The notes beneath the pieces were generated by a model, which saw only the letters and a list, made by a program, of their open reading frames with translations, searched no databases and was not told the origin of the DNA. From NCBI GenBank assembly GCA_900552655.1, contig USAE01000009.1:1-42202 (forward strand): DNA of 42,202 nt, written 5' to 3'. Positions 1 through 7,721 of this stretch are shown here, piece after piece (position 1 is the first letter of the stretch; every line of letters begins with the position of its first letter). This DNA is from an uncultured Clostridium sp. (GTDB lineage: Bacteria; Bacillota; Clostridia; TANB77; CAG-508). The position numbers and the translations under genes were made by a program.

Positions 1-124
1 TTAAAATTTGATTATTATCATTATTCCCACTTTCAACTTTTTTATTATTATTTAATGCAAAAATAAATATACTTATAATGATTAATATACAAATAATAAC
101 TAATATTAATTTACTTTTTTTCAT
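1..124 (-). CDS. Partial signal-anchored protein, N-terminus only
   Basis: This is the 5' end of a minus-strand gene cut off by the window edge. It starts with ATG at 124, behind a clear AGGAGG ribosome binding site at about 130-135. The 41 visible residues begin MKKSK, followed by a hydrophobic stretch of about 18 residues (LILVIICILIIISIFIFA) and then a polar run rich in Asn (NNNKKVESGNNDNN). This looks like a signal anchor or uncleaved signal peptide with an extracytoplasmic remainder. No lipobox cysteine follows the hydrophobic segment. The function cannot be read from this fragment. A terminator-like hairpin at 214-242 separates it from dusB. Confidence 0.6.
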   Translation of the reverse strand, partial: MKKSKLILVIICILIIISIFIFALNNNKKVESGNNDNNQIL

Positions 125-213
125 TTAATCCTCCTAATAAAAAATTCTCTTAAATATTAATACACGCCAATTATCTACTATACAAATTGATACTACCAAA
201 GATAATTTTGACT

Positions 214-242
214 ACAAAAAAAGAATAGTATTAAACTATTCC
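214..242 (-). terminator. Rho-independent terminator of dusB
   Basis: The arms GAATAGT (223-229) and ACTATTC (235-241) enclose a 5-nt loop. Read on the minus strand the stem is followed by a run of seven U. It lies just downstream of the dusB stop. Confidence 0.7.
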
Positions 243-256
243 TTTTTAAATTTTAT

Positions 257-1240
257 TCAGTTATTTTTTATATATTCAAAATATTCTTTTATTTCTTCTA
301 GCAATTCCTCTTTAGAAATTATTTTATTTATCCTATCTCTCATATTGCTTGCATCTTTTAAATTTTTTATATACCAACTTAATTGCTTTCTCATTTCCTT
401 TATTGCAACTTCTTCTCCTCGTTCTTCTATCTCCATATTTATATGTCTTACCATAGTATTATATCTTTCTTCTAAAGTTGGCTTCTCTAACTTTTCTCCG
501 TTCTCTAAAAAATATATTATTTCTCTAAAAATCCATGGGTTTCCAAATGCAGCTCTTCCTATCATTATTCCATCTACATTTGTCTCTTTAAACATTCTTA
601 ATGCTGTCTCTTCGTCTACTATATCACCATTTCCTATAACCGGAATTTTTACACTTTCTTTTACTTTTTTTATAATATCCCAATCTGCTTTACCAGAATA
701 AAATTCTTTTCTTGTTCTTCCATGTATTACGATTGCATCTCCACCAGCTCTTTCTATTATTTTCGCTGTTTCTTCTGCAACAATATTATTTTCGTCCCAA
801 CCTTTTCTTATTTTAAATGTAATAGGTTTTTCTGTATTTTCTCTTATTGCCATAACAATCTTTTCTAATAAATCTAAATGTAATAATAAATTACTTCCAT
901 CACCATTTTTTACAATTTTTGGAGCAGGGCACCCCATATTAAAGTCTATAATATCTGCTATTTTATCTACTTCTTGTGTAGCATATTTAATTGCTTCTAT
1001 GTCACTACCAAATAGTTGAATACTAATTGGCCCCTCTTCTCCTTCTGTATTGTATAATTTCTTTGTCTTATTATCCTTGTAAAAAATTGCTTTAGCACTT
1101 ACCATTTCTGTCGTTGCAAGACCTACTCCCATTTCTTTACACAAAATTCTAAATGGCTTGTCTGTAATTCCTGCCATTGGTGCTAAAAATATATTGTTTT
1201 TTAATTCCAAATTTCCAATTTTAATTCTTTTTAAATACAC
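257..1240 (-). CDS. dusB: tRNA-dihydrouridine synthase (DusB type)
   Basis: This FMN enzyme reduces specific uridines to dihydrouridine in tRNA, using NADPH. The protein has 327 residues, normal for bacterial Dus. It opens with the FMN-barrel signature FLAPMAGITDKPFR at residues 18-31. The motif NMGCPAPKIVKNGDG near residue 101 holds the catalytic Cys (about 104). HGRTR near 174 and the phosphate-binding IGNGDI and IGRAAFGNPW motifs follow. The C-terminal helical domain for tRNA binding is present. The start is GTG at 1240, behind AAAGGAG. DusB is favoured over other Dus paralogues on overall resemblance to Firmicute DusB. It stands alone between two terminators. Confidence 0.92.
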   Translation of the reverse strand: MYLKRIKIGNLELKNNIFLAPMAGITDKPFRILCKEMGVGLATTEMVSAKAIFYKDNKTKKLYNTEGEEGPISIQLFGSDIEAIKYATQEVDKIADIIDFNMGCPAPKIVKNGDGSNLLLHLDLLEKIVMAIRENTEKPITFKIRKGWDENNIVAEETAKIIERAGGDAIVIHGRTRKEFYSGKADWDIIKKVKESVKIPVIGNGDIVDEETALRMFKETNVDGIMIGRAAFGNPWIFREIIYFLENGEKLEKPTLEERYNTMVRHINMEIEERGEEVAIKEMRKQLSWYIKNLKDASNMRDRINKIISKEELLEEIKEYFEYIKNN

Positions 1241-1274
1241 TTTCTTTCTCCTTTAATTTGCAAAAAATTCCTAT

Positions 1275-1312
1275 AAAAAAATATCCACTAAAATTTTTTA
1301 TACTTTAGTGGA
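1275..1312 (-). terminator. Rho-independent terminator of minD-minE-rodA
   Basis: The arms TCCACTAAA (1284-1292) and TTTAGTGGA (1304-1312) form a 9-bp stem, followed by a U-rich run on the minus strand. It lies about 30 bp past the rodA stop and closes the operon. Confidence 0.75.
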
Positions 1313-1339
1313 CTATAATTATTTTATTAATTTAAAATT

Positions 1340-2446
1340 TTATTCTATAAATATTGCCTTTTGCCTTCTTCCACTTATATTTAAAAGTATTGCTATTAAA
1401 ATAAAATTAGTTAGCAAAGAGCTTCCCCCATAGCTTACAAAAGGTAGTGGTACACCTGTTATTGGTAATAATCCCATTGTCATTCCAATGTTTTCTAACA
1501 TATGAAATAAAAATATTCCTGCTATTCCTATTGCAATATATGATCCCAAGTCATCTTTTGCTGTTTTGGATACATATATTGCTTTAGTTATGAGTATTAC
1601 ATAAATTATTATAACAGCTCCTGCACCTATAAATCCCATTTCTTCACCAATTACAGAAAATATAAAGTCTGTTGTTTTAGGATATAAAAAGCCAAGTTGA
1701 GTTTGGTTACCTTTTAATAATCCCATTCCTGTTAATTGTCCAGCACCTATAGCTAATTTAGATTGTGTTAAATTATATCCTGAACCACGTGGGTCAGATT
1801 CTGGATTTAAAAATACCTCTATTCTTTGTTTTGCATGACTTGGTAATATAAAAAAGTATAGTAAAGGAACCGCTATAACTATTAACAATATTGTTCCTAT
1901 TATATATTTTTTATTAATACCTGCTGTAAATATCATCATTACTGTTGCAACTAAAAATGCTGCAGCTGTACCATAATCCGGTTGTTTTATTATTAAAAGT
2001 ACTGGAACTGCTACTACTGCTAAAGCCATTAATAATTTGGTTGGTTTGTTTATATCATTTTTGTCTTTTTCTTGTATTTTACACAAGACAAGCGCTAAAG
2101 TTAAAACCACTGCTATTTTCGCAAATTCTGCTGGTTGAATTGAAAGGAATCCAAAATTAAACCAGCTTCTTGCTCCATTTACCGAATCTGTAAATAATAC
2201 TGCTATTAGCAGTAAGAGCACTGCACCATACAGAATAGGCGATATTTTTGCAATTGATTCATAATCTATAAATATAATTATGAATACTATTGGTATACAA
2301 ATAACAAACCATATTAACTGCCTTTGCAAACTTGTATCTTCAGAATCATATGTGGCAGAAAACAGTGCTACCATTCCTATAATTGAAAGTAGAATGCAAC
2401 ATATAAAAATTCCCCAGTCAATGTTTTTTAATATTTTCTTTCTCAT
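1340..2446 (-). CDS. rodA: SEDS-family peptidoglycan polymerase RodA
   Basis: This is an integral membrane peptidoglycan glycosyltransferase of the SEDS (FtsW/RodA/SpoVE) family. It polymerises lipid II, normally with a class B penicillin-binding protein. The protein has 368 residues with about ten hydrophobic segments. It carries family signatures WFNFGFLSIQPAEFAKI (about 91-107), the large extracellular loop with NPESDPRGSGYN (about 214-225), and PITGVPLPFVSYGGSSLL near the C-terminus. RodA rather than FtsW is chosen because the gene follows minD and minE in one operon, as in other clostridia, and because of its length. A SpoVE role cannot be excluded. It begins 60 nt after minE and ends before a strong terminator. 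Confidence 0.85.
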   Translation of the reverse strand: MRKKILKNIDWGIFICCILLSIIGMVALFSATYDSEDTSLQRQLIWFVICIPIVFIIIFIDYESIAKISPILYGAVLLLLIAVLFTDSVNGARSWFNFGFLSIQPAEFAKIAVVLTLALVLCKIQEKDKNDINKPTKLLMALAVVAVPVLLIIKQPDYGTAAAFLVATVMMIFTAGINKKYIIGTILLIVIAVPLLYFFILPSHAKQRIEVFLNPESDPRGSGYNLTQSKLAIGAGQLTGMGLLKGNQTQLGFLYPKTTDFIFSVIGEEMGFIGAGAVIIIYVILITKAIYVSKTAKDDLGSYIAIGIAGIFLFHMLENIGMTMGLLPITGVPLPFVSYGGSSLLTNFILIAILLNISGRRQKAIFIE

Positions 2447-2506
2447 CTTTCATCCTTTTCGTATTTAATTTTATAGTTATTTTATCTTTATTTGTTAAAC
2501 ATCCTC

Positions 2507-3301
2507 TTATCTTCTACCTTTTCTTTTTTTATTTCTTCTTTTACTATTATTATGTATTACAGGTTCTTGTTTTATTTGTGTATTTTCCTGTATATCATTA
2601 TCTTTTTTTAGCTCTTCTTGTTTTTTAATTTCATTTTGTTCTTCTACTTTTTTATCTTCTTTTTCATTTTTACTAGTAGTAGAAATATGTTCTTCTGTTT
2701 TTGGTTTTTCTTCTTGTTTTTTTGTATTGTTAACTTTTTCTTCTTCATTTTTATTTTCTTCTATTTCTGCATCTTCCTTGTTTTTATTATCTGCTTTCTT
2801 TTCTTCACTGTTTTCTTTTTTTATGTCTTGTTTTGTTTCTTGTAATTCTTCTTTTTCTGAATCTACTTTTTCTTTATTGTCTTGTTCTTCTGTTTTTGGT
2901 TTTGGCTCTTCCTCTTTTTCATTCTTAACATCTTTTTTATCTTTATTATTTTTTTCAGCTATTTCTTCTTGAACCTTTTCTTTTATTTCTTCATCCATTT
3001 CGCCTGTATGTTTAATGCTAACTATTGGAATATTAGCATATAATGCTGGCGCTGCTGCTGTGCCATCTTCATTAGTTTTATTTGTTAAATGAACATCTAT
3101 TTCTCTTTCATCTACATCTATATATTTTTTAATTACATCTATAATTTCTTGTTTCATCATTTCTAAAAAATCTGCAGATACATTTGCTCTATCTTGCATT
3201 AAAACTAGATGTAATCTTTCTTTCGCCACATCTTTATTATTATCTTCTTCGTCTTCTTTTTTTAATAACTTCTTAAAGAAACCTACTACGTTTTCAAACA
3301 T
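2507..3301 (-). CDS. minE: MinE topological factor with long charged C-terminal extension
   Basis: MinE stimulates the MinD ATPase and sets the position of the division-site inhibitor. Residues 1-10 (MFENVVGFFK) form the membrane-targeting amphipathic segment. Residues 26-60 (AKERLHLVLMQDRA onward to VIKKY) are the MinD-binding helix/strand. Residues 61-105 cover the dimerisation sheet, with an Ala-rich insertion (GTAAAPALYA). MinE is normally about 85-90 residues; this one has 264. From about residue 105 there is a low-complexity tail of E, K, N, D and Q ending in a basic cluster (KRRNKKRKGRR). The tail is continuous in frame, so it is not an obvious frameshift. The start is ATG after GGAGGT, 19 nt from the minD stop. 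The MinE core is confident; the role of the tail is unknown. Confidence 0.85.
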   Translation of the reverse strand: MFENVVGFFKKLLKKEDEEDNNKDVAKERLHLVLMQDRANVSADFLEMMKQEIIDVIKKYIDVDEREIDVHLTNKTNEDGTAAAPALYANIPIVSIKHTGEMDEEIKEKVQEEIAEKNNKDKKDVKNEKEEEPKPKTEEQDNKEKVDSEKEELQETKQDIKKENSEEKKADNKNKEDAEIEENKNEEEKVNNTKKQEEKPKTEEHISTTSKNEKEDKKVEEQNEIKKQEELKKDNDIQENTQIKQEPVIHNNSKRRNKKRKGRR

Positions 3302-3320
3302 ATTCTACCTCCACTGTTAT

Positions 3321-4115
3321 TTATTTTCTTTTAAATAATCTCTTTAAAGCTGCGAAAAATCCCTTTTCTCTTCCTGGTATAGTTACTTCTATATCTTCTC
3401 CTAAAAGACGTTTAGCAGTTTCCATATATGCTTTACCAGAAGGTGCTTTTCTGTTAGATATAACAGGCTCCCCTTTATTTGCTTGTGTAATTACATATTC
3501 ATCATCTGGTACTACTCCTAAAAGTTCTATTGATAATAAATCTACTATATCATCAACATCCATCATTTTACCTTTTCTTGCCATTTCTGGTCTTAATTTA
3601 TTAATAATTAATTGTGGACTTTTTATTTCTGATGATTCTAATAAACCTATTATTCTGTCTGCATCTCTTATTGCTGAAATTTCTGGCATTGTAACAACTA
3701 TAGCTTTATCTGCACCTATAATTGCATTTTTAAAGCCTTGCTCTATCCCTGCTGGGCAGTCTATTAAAATGTAGTCAAATTCTTCTTTTAGTTGATCTGT
3801 TAATTTTCTCATTTGTTCTTCTGTTATTGCACTTTTATCTCTTGTTTGGGCAGCTGGTAATAGGAATAGTTCTTGGAAACGTTTGTCTTTTATTAAAGCT
3901 TGTCTTAATTTACATTTTTCTTCTACAACATCTACAATATCGTATACAATTCTATTTTCTAATCCCATTACAACGTCTAAATTACGAAGTCCTATATCTG
4001 TATCTACTAATACTACTTTTTTACCTTCTAACGCTAGGGCTGAACCTAAATTAGCTGTTGTAGTAGTTTTTCCTACTCCACCTTTACCAGATGTTATAAC
4101 TATTACTTCTCCCAT
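3321..4115 (-). CDS. minD: Septum site-determining ATPase MinD
   Basis: MinD is a ParA/MinD-family P-loop ATPase that dimerises on the membrane with ATP and recruits MinC and MinE. The deviant Walker A motif SGKGGVGKTT is at residues 9-18. The switch motif DTDIGLRNLD is at about 38-47, and the Walker B-like YILIDCPAGIE is near 115. The C-terminal amphipathic membrane-targeting helix is visible as GFFAALKRLFKRK. Its length of 264 residues is normal. The start is ATG behind AAGGAGG, with a TTGACT-17-TATTAT promoter upstream. It is the first gene of minD-minE-rodA. No minC is adjacent, although minC usually precedes minD in clostridia. Confidence 0.95.
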   Translation of the reverse strand: MGEVIVITSGKGGVGKTTTTANLGSALALEGKKVVLVDTDIGLRNLDVVMGLENRIVYDIVDVVEEKCKLRQALIKDKRFQELFLLPAAQTRDKSAITEEQMRKLTDQLKEEFDYILIDCPAGIEQGFKNAIIGADKAIVVTMPEISAIRDADRIIGLLESSEIKSPQLIINKLRPEMARKGKMMDVDDIVDLLSIELLGVVPDDEYVITQANKGEPVISNRKAPSGKAYMETAKRLLGEDIEVTIPGREKGFFAALKRLFKRK

Positions 4116-4176
4116 AAATCTTCCTCCTTAAGCTAGTGCTTTTATATCTCATCTATACATAAAATTTGACACTACT

Positions 4177-4205
4177 ATAATATATGAAAACCTGTAAAAA
4201 GTCAA
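4177..4205 (-). promoter_or_regulatory. Sigma-A promoter of minD-minE-rodA
   Basis: On the minus strand a -35 TTGACT (4200-4205) is separated by exactly 17 nt from a -10 TATTAT (4177-4182), about 60 bp upstream of the minD ATG. Confidence 0.65.
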
Positions 4206-4265
4206 TGTTAGAAGCCTTATTTGCGTAAAGATTTATCGTTTTTTCTTCTTATATTAATCTAACAG

Positions 4266-4289
4266 AAAAAGGCGAGGTAATACCTCGCC
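4266..4289 (-). terminator. GC-rich terminator of the 508-aa gene
   Basis: The perfect arms GGCGAGGT (4271-4278) and ACCTCGCC (4282-4289) have a 3-nt loop and are followed on the minus strand by five U. The stem is unusually GC-rich for this genome. Confidence 0.85.
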
Positions 4290-4309
4290 AATTCCTTTAG
4301 AATGAAAAA

Positions 4310-5836
4310 TTACAGTATTTTGTTAATAAAAAATGTAAACAGATTTATTCTTGCTTCGCTCACGCCATGCTTTCTTTGCGCTTCTAACATAATCTTTTTC
4401 TTAATATTTACTCTGGTTTTAATTTTTATTATAGCAAAAAACTCATCACATGCTTCCTCCAATGCCTTCTCCTCTTCTGTCTTTTCTTTTATTGCCATAC
4501 TATAGGCTAATATATACTTGCATAATTCTGTACAATTTACATTTAGTGTTGCTACCGAATTCAAGTTATAATTAACTGCTAAGTTGTTAATTGCTAAGAA
4601 ATCTTTTGTATCTGCATTTTTGTATTGTTCATAGGTTTTTTCAAGCATATCTCTTTCTTCAAAAATATTTGCCATATTTTTAAAGAAATACCAATCTTGC
4701 TTTGATAAGCCTTTTTCTGCAAATATTCTTTCGAGTTCTTTTTTAGCAAATTTAAAAGCATACATAGTAAATGTTAATTCTCTAATTTGTTCTTCATATT
4801 CATTCGGTTCGAATAACATTTCTGGTGTAAAATCTTTAAATTCACTTGCTATTAAATTATTAATATTTCTTTCTAATTTAACAACTTCATTTATTACAAT
4901 ATTTTTTTCTTCTTTTTCCAAAGCTAGAAATCGTCTTATCTGTAATTCATTTTCGAGAATTATACCTGTTGCTAAATTAAAAAAATTGTTTTCTTCTAGC
5001 AGTTCTCTTCCACGTTTTACATTTACATCGTCTAATAATTCTTTGTAAATTTTTTCTACTTTTGCATCTTTTTTATAGTAAATTTCCTTTATCTGTCTAC
5101 CAGCTTCTTGCCAAAAAGCTCTAAAATCACTGTCCATTTTCTTAATAATTCTATTTAAACACCTATAAAGAGGTCTATTAAATTCAATTATTAAAACTGT
5201 GTTATCAAAAAATGGATGTACTGCAATATCCAATAATATTAAATAATAAAACTTAATATTATTTAATTCTTCTTCCGTAATATGCAGTTCCTTAGCTTTC
5301 TTTATAAATTCTGTTGGTAGATTCATCCGTTTAAAATTACTATATTTTGTTATATACCCCGCAGTTTCATCAGTTTCTAAATCAAATACTCCTAGCTCCA
5401 TACCCAGACCTGGATCTATTTCATTTTTACAAATTCTCATATCTGTAATAAACTTTTCATCCAAAAGTTCATTTAAAATAATACTATCTAATCCAGTATC
5501 TTCATCTACATTGCCTGCTAAATCTTCGCCAAAAAGTACAATGTAAGCATTTTTTTGTAATCTGCAATACATATTAATTATTTGCTTTTGGACACTGTTC
5601 ATTTCATTTTTTAATGCTGAAACAATTTGATTATGTGTTGACTGAACCTCCTTTGGAACATGCTGAGTAAATATTTTTTCAGAAATTATTGTAATCTTAG
5701 AAGCTATTTCATCATCTTGAATAGTTTCTTCATGTAATTCTTCTGGTTTAACTGGTCTTATGAAATGTTTTAAATCTCCAAAAAGCCGGTTAAACTCGTT
5801 TAATTCTTTTGGTCTTAATGTTTTTTTAATAATCAT
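4310..5836 (-). CDS. Unrecognised 508-aa helical protein
   Basis: I do not recognise this gene. The protein has 508 residues. It has no signal peptide, no clear membrane segment and no cysteine cluster, and it looks mostly alpha-helical. Stretches rich in E, K, I, L and N suggest packed helices or coiled coil, for example about residues 300-350 and 380-420. An aromatic patch occurs near residues 205-240 (FYYLILLDIAVHPFFDNT and then YRCLNRIIKKMDSDFRAFW). The start is ATG behind AAAGGAGG. It has its own TAGACA-17-TATAAT promoter (5884-5912) and its own GC-rich terminator, so it is a single-gene unit. The next gene upstream (242 aa, P-loop) has the same arrangement and a near-identical promoter, which hints at shared use. 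No function is proposed. Confidence 0.75.
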   Translation of the reverse strand: MIIKKTLRPKELNEFNRLFGDLKHFIRPVKPEELHEETIQDDEIASKITIISEKIFTQHVPKEVQSTHNQIVSALKNEMNSVQKQIINMYCRLQKNAYIVLFGEDLAGNVDEDTGLDSIILNELLDEKFITDMRICKNEIDPGLGMELGVFDLETDETAGYITKYSNFKRMNLPTEFIKKAKELHITEEELNNIKFYYLILLDIAVHPFFDNTVLIIEFNRPLYRCLNRIIKKMDSDFRAFWQEAGRQIKEIYYKKDAKVEKIYKELLDDVNVKRGRELLEENNFFNLATGIILENELQIRRFLALEKEEKNIVINEVVKLERNINNLIASEFKDFTPEMLFEPNEYEEQIRELTFTMYAFKFAKKELERIFAEKGLSKQDWYFFKNMANIFEERDMLEKTYEQYKNADTKDFLAINNLAVNYNLNSVATLNVNCTELCKYILAYSMAIKEKTEEEKALEEACDEFFAIIKIKTRVNIKKKIMLEAQRKHGVSEARINLFTFFINKIL

Positions 5837-5883
5837 TATAATTCCTCCTTTTAGACCTTTTTCTATTTCGCTTTAGCTTAAAA

Positions 5884-5912
5884 ATTATAGCATATTTTTA
5901 TAGTTATGTCTA
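5884..5912 (-). promoter_or_regulatory. Sigma-A promoter of the 508-aa gene
   Basis: On the minus strand TAGACA (5907-5912), a 17-nt spacer and a consensus TATAAT (5884-5889) lie about 50 bp before the ATG. The same -35 and -10 hexamers at the same spacing precede the neighbouring 242-aa gene. Confidence 0.7.
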
Positions 5913-5977
5913 CTTACTTTAGAATTTATCTACTATATAAAAAAAATCTTATACTTGTTATAACTCTTTAATGAAAC

Positions 5978-6017
5978 AAAAAGGTTGGGGTACAAAGATT
6001 AATCCTTGCTCCCCAAC
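5978..6017 (-). terminator. Terminator of the 242-aa gene
   Basis: The arms GTTGGGG (5984-5990) and CCCCAAC (6011-6017) enclose a 20-nt loop with some internal pairing. On the minus strand the stem is followed by CTTTTT. It lies immediately after the stop at 6023. Confidence 0.8.
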
Positions 6018-6022
6018 ACTTT

Positions 6023-6751
6023 TTAGAACATATCGCTAACCGTACTATTCACTACGAATGAGTGGTCCATTCCAAAACCTAGTAATCTGCCACCTTCTAA
6101 GTTTATACGCTTTTGTGCCAATAAATACTGGGCTAAAATATCCTCTCTTCTAGCTTTGGTTAAAAATTCACTTTCTCTAATTTTCATAAATTGTTCCACT
6201 TTATGAAAATTTAGTTCACAGCAAAACAAACTTACTATGTTTTCAAAATATTTGCCGAGTGTTCTTGCTACTACTCCCCGATAAATTACTTCCACATAGT
6301 AACCTACTAAAATTACTGGTTTCCCTTCTTTACTATAGTTACTAATTAAATTCTCTAAGTTATTCAACAAATACTCATCAGTTGCTTTGTTTGAACATAC
6401 TAATACCTGCATAATCTGTTGTCTTGTTTTACATCTTTGCAGTTGAGAATTTAACCATTCTACGCAAACTAAATCTATATCCACAAGAATTCCGTCAATT
6501 TGCTTTGCAAGTCTAGTAGCAAAAGTCGTTTTACCATTTAAACTTGCGCCATCAACAAATATTAAAGTTCTTGGTGTTATTGTGCTTAGTATTTTCTCTT
6601 TAGCTTGCTCTTCTTTTCTTACATCGGCGGTTAATGCCCGTCTTAATGTTGCAAGATACTTTGTTGCTTCTTCTATAGGTTGGTTTACTGTGTTCTTGGA
6701 AAAATACTCCCATGCCTCTTTGTAGTTTAACTTTGTTATGTTTTTACTCAT
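6023..6751 (-). CDS. P-loop NTPase, possible kinase, unknown role
   Basis: I recognise the fold type but not the gene. The protein has 242 residues. An N-terminal helical region of about 60 residues precedes a Walker A motif GASLNGKTT at 68-76, in the context RTLIFVDGAS, a hydrophobic strand leading into the loop. A second strand, GILVDIDLV (about 87-95), could place an Asp pair near the nucleotide. A further strand KPVILVGYY sits near 148. A basic helix with RESEFLTKARRED near 195 may form a lid. This resembles small-molecule or nucleotide kinases of the adenylate/zeta-toxin-like P-loop group, but no family-specific motif is certain. It stands alone with its own promoter and terminator. RBS GAGGAGG precedes the ATG. 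Confidence 0.7.
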   Translation of the reverse strand: MSKNITKLNYKEAWEYFSKNTVNQPIEEATKYLATLRRALTADVRKEEQAKEKILSTITPRTLIFVDGASLNGKTTFATRLAKQIDGILVDIDLVCVEWLNSQLQRCKTRQQIMQVLVCSNKATDEYLLNNLENLISNYSKEGKPVILVGYYVEVIYRGVVARTLGKYFENIVSLFCCELNFHKVEQFMKIRESEFLTKARREDILAQYLLAQKRINLEGGRLLGFGMDHSFVVNSTVSDMF

Positions 6752-6797
6752 TTTTTCCTCCTCATAAATAAACTACATCAACAGTTACATCCTATTT

Positions 6798-6826
6798 ATT
6801 ATAACATACTTTTTGTTTAATGTCTA
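6798..6826 (-). promoter_or_regulatory. Sigma-A promoter of the P-loop gene
   Basis: On the minus strand TAGACA (6821-6826), a 17-nt spacer and TATAAT (6798-6803) lie about 50 bp before the ATG at 6751. Hexamers and spacing match the promoter of the 508-aa gene. Confidence 0.7.
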
Positions 6827-6939
6827 TTTATGTTAATCTCTTTTTATATTACCTCTAATCTCTCTACTTTTATTATAAATTAAGTATTATTTTTTATTTA
6901 TCTTTTTTCTTAAGTGACCATTTATTCTAAGAAATTTTC

Positions 6940-6968
6940 TTGACACTTACACCTTTTAAGAATATACT
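6940..6968 (+). promoter_or_regulatory. Strong sigma-A promoter of the por operon
   Basis: A perfect -35 TTGACA (6940-6945), a 17-nt spacer and TATACT (6963-6968) predict a start near 6975. The promoter is followed at once by a dyad at 6973-6996. Confidence 0.85.
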
Positions 6969-6972
6969 TTAA

Positions 6973-6996
6973 GTGTATATTTATACGTATATACAC
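6973..6996 (+). promoter_or_regulatory. Inverted repeat at the por transcription start
   Basis: GTGTATAT (6973-6980) and ATATACAC (6989-6996) flank 8 nt. A perfect inner palindrome TATACGTATA (6982-6991) overlaps the right arm. The dyad overlaps or directly follows the predicted +1. It could be an operator for a repressor or a 5' stem-loop in the mRNA; the sequence alone does not decide. Confidence 0.5.
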
Positions 6997-7027
6997 AAAT
7001 TTACTAGAAGGAGGTAATTACATACCA

Positions 7028-7609
7028 ATGGATAATTTAATTGAAATTAGATGGCATGGTAGAGGTGGCCAAGGTGCAAAAACAGCTTCTTTATTATTAG
7101 CTGATGCAGCATTTAATACAGGTAAATACATACAAGGATTTCCTGAATATGGTGCAGAAAGAATGGGTGCACCAATAACAGCCTATAATAGAATTAGTAC
7201 AACACCTATTAGAATACATTGCAATATTTACAATCCTGACTATGTAGTAGTTGTTGATGATACTTTATTAAATTCTGTAGATGTAACTGCAGGTTTAAAA
7301 GAATCTGGAGCAATTATTATTAATACTACAAAAGATGGAGAAACTCTAAAAAAATTATTAAAAGGATATAAAGGACATATATATACAATAGATGCGAGAA
7401 CAGTTTCTGTAGAAGCTTTAGGAAAATATTTTCCAAATACACCTATGCTTGCTGCAGTTGTTAAAGTAACCGGCATTATTCCAGAAGAAGACTTTCTTAA
7501 AGATATGGAAGGTTCATTTAAGCACAAATTTGCTAAAAAACCAGAAGTTATAGAAGGAAACATGAAAGCTTTAGAAATAGCTTTACAAAAAGTTATAGAA
7601 GTTCAATAA
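7028..7609 (+). CDS. porG: 2-oxoacid (pyruvate):ferredoxin oxidoreductase, gamma subunit
   Basis: This is the gamma subunit of the four-subunit oxidoreductase that converts pyruvate, CoA and oxidised ferredoxin to acetyl-CoA, CO2 and reduced ferredoxin, or the reverse. The protein has 193 residues, normal for a separate gamma chain. Family features are EIRWHGRGGQGAKTAS at about 6-21, GFPEYGAERMGAP near 37-49 and a Rossmann-like core with VVVVDDTLL near 73. The ATG lies 12 nt after AAGGAGGT, behind a strong promoter. It is the first gene of porG-porD-porA-porB. The 112-nt gap before porD holds a REP-like palindrome. The substrate is most likely pyruvate, but a 2-ketoisovalerate or other 2-oxoacid enzyme cannot be fully excluded. 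Confidence 0.9.
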   Translation: MDNLIEIRWHGRGGQGAKTASLLLADAAFNTGKYIQGFPEYGAERMGAPITAYNRISTTPIRIHCNIYNPDYVVVVDDTLLNSVDVTAGLKESGAIIINTTKDGETLKKLLKGYKGHIYTIDARTVSVEALGKYFPNTPMLAAVVKVTGIIPEEDFLKDMEGSFKHKFAKKPEVIEGNMKALEIALQKVIEVQ

Positions 7610-7615
7610 TAAATC

Positions 7616-7642
7616 GAAATTAAGGAACTGTCCTTAAAATCT
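7616..7642 (-). repeat. REP-like palindrome, copy 1 (divergent)
   Basis: TAAGGA and TCCTTA pair around ACTG within a wider imperfect palindrome. Read on the minus strand (GATTTTAAGGACAGT then TCCTTAATTTCG) it matches copy 6 at 35716 with about five differences. It begins 6 nt after the porG stop and is oriented against porG. Confidence 0.6.
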
Positions 7643-7721
7643 TAAATATATGTATTAACAAAAATACATTTGGACTAATAATTTAAATTTATTAACAAAT
7701 ACAAAGAAAGGAGTTTAGACA

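Noticed and set aside
2618..2972. Phe/Ser-rich open frames opposite minE
   Set aside because: They are the antisense of the K/E-rich tail of minE; composition follows directly from the opposite strand and no RBS precedes them.
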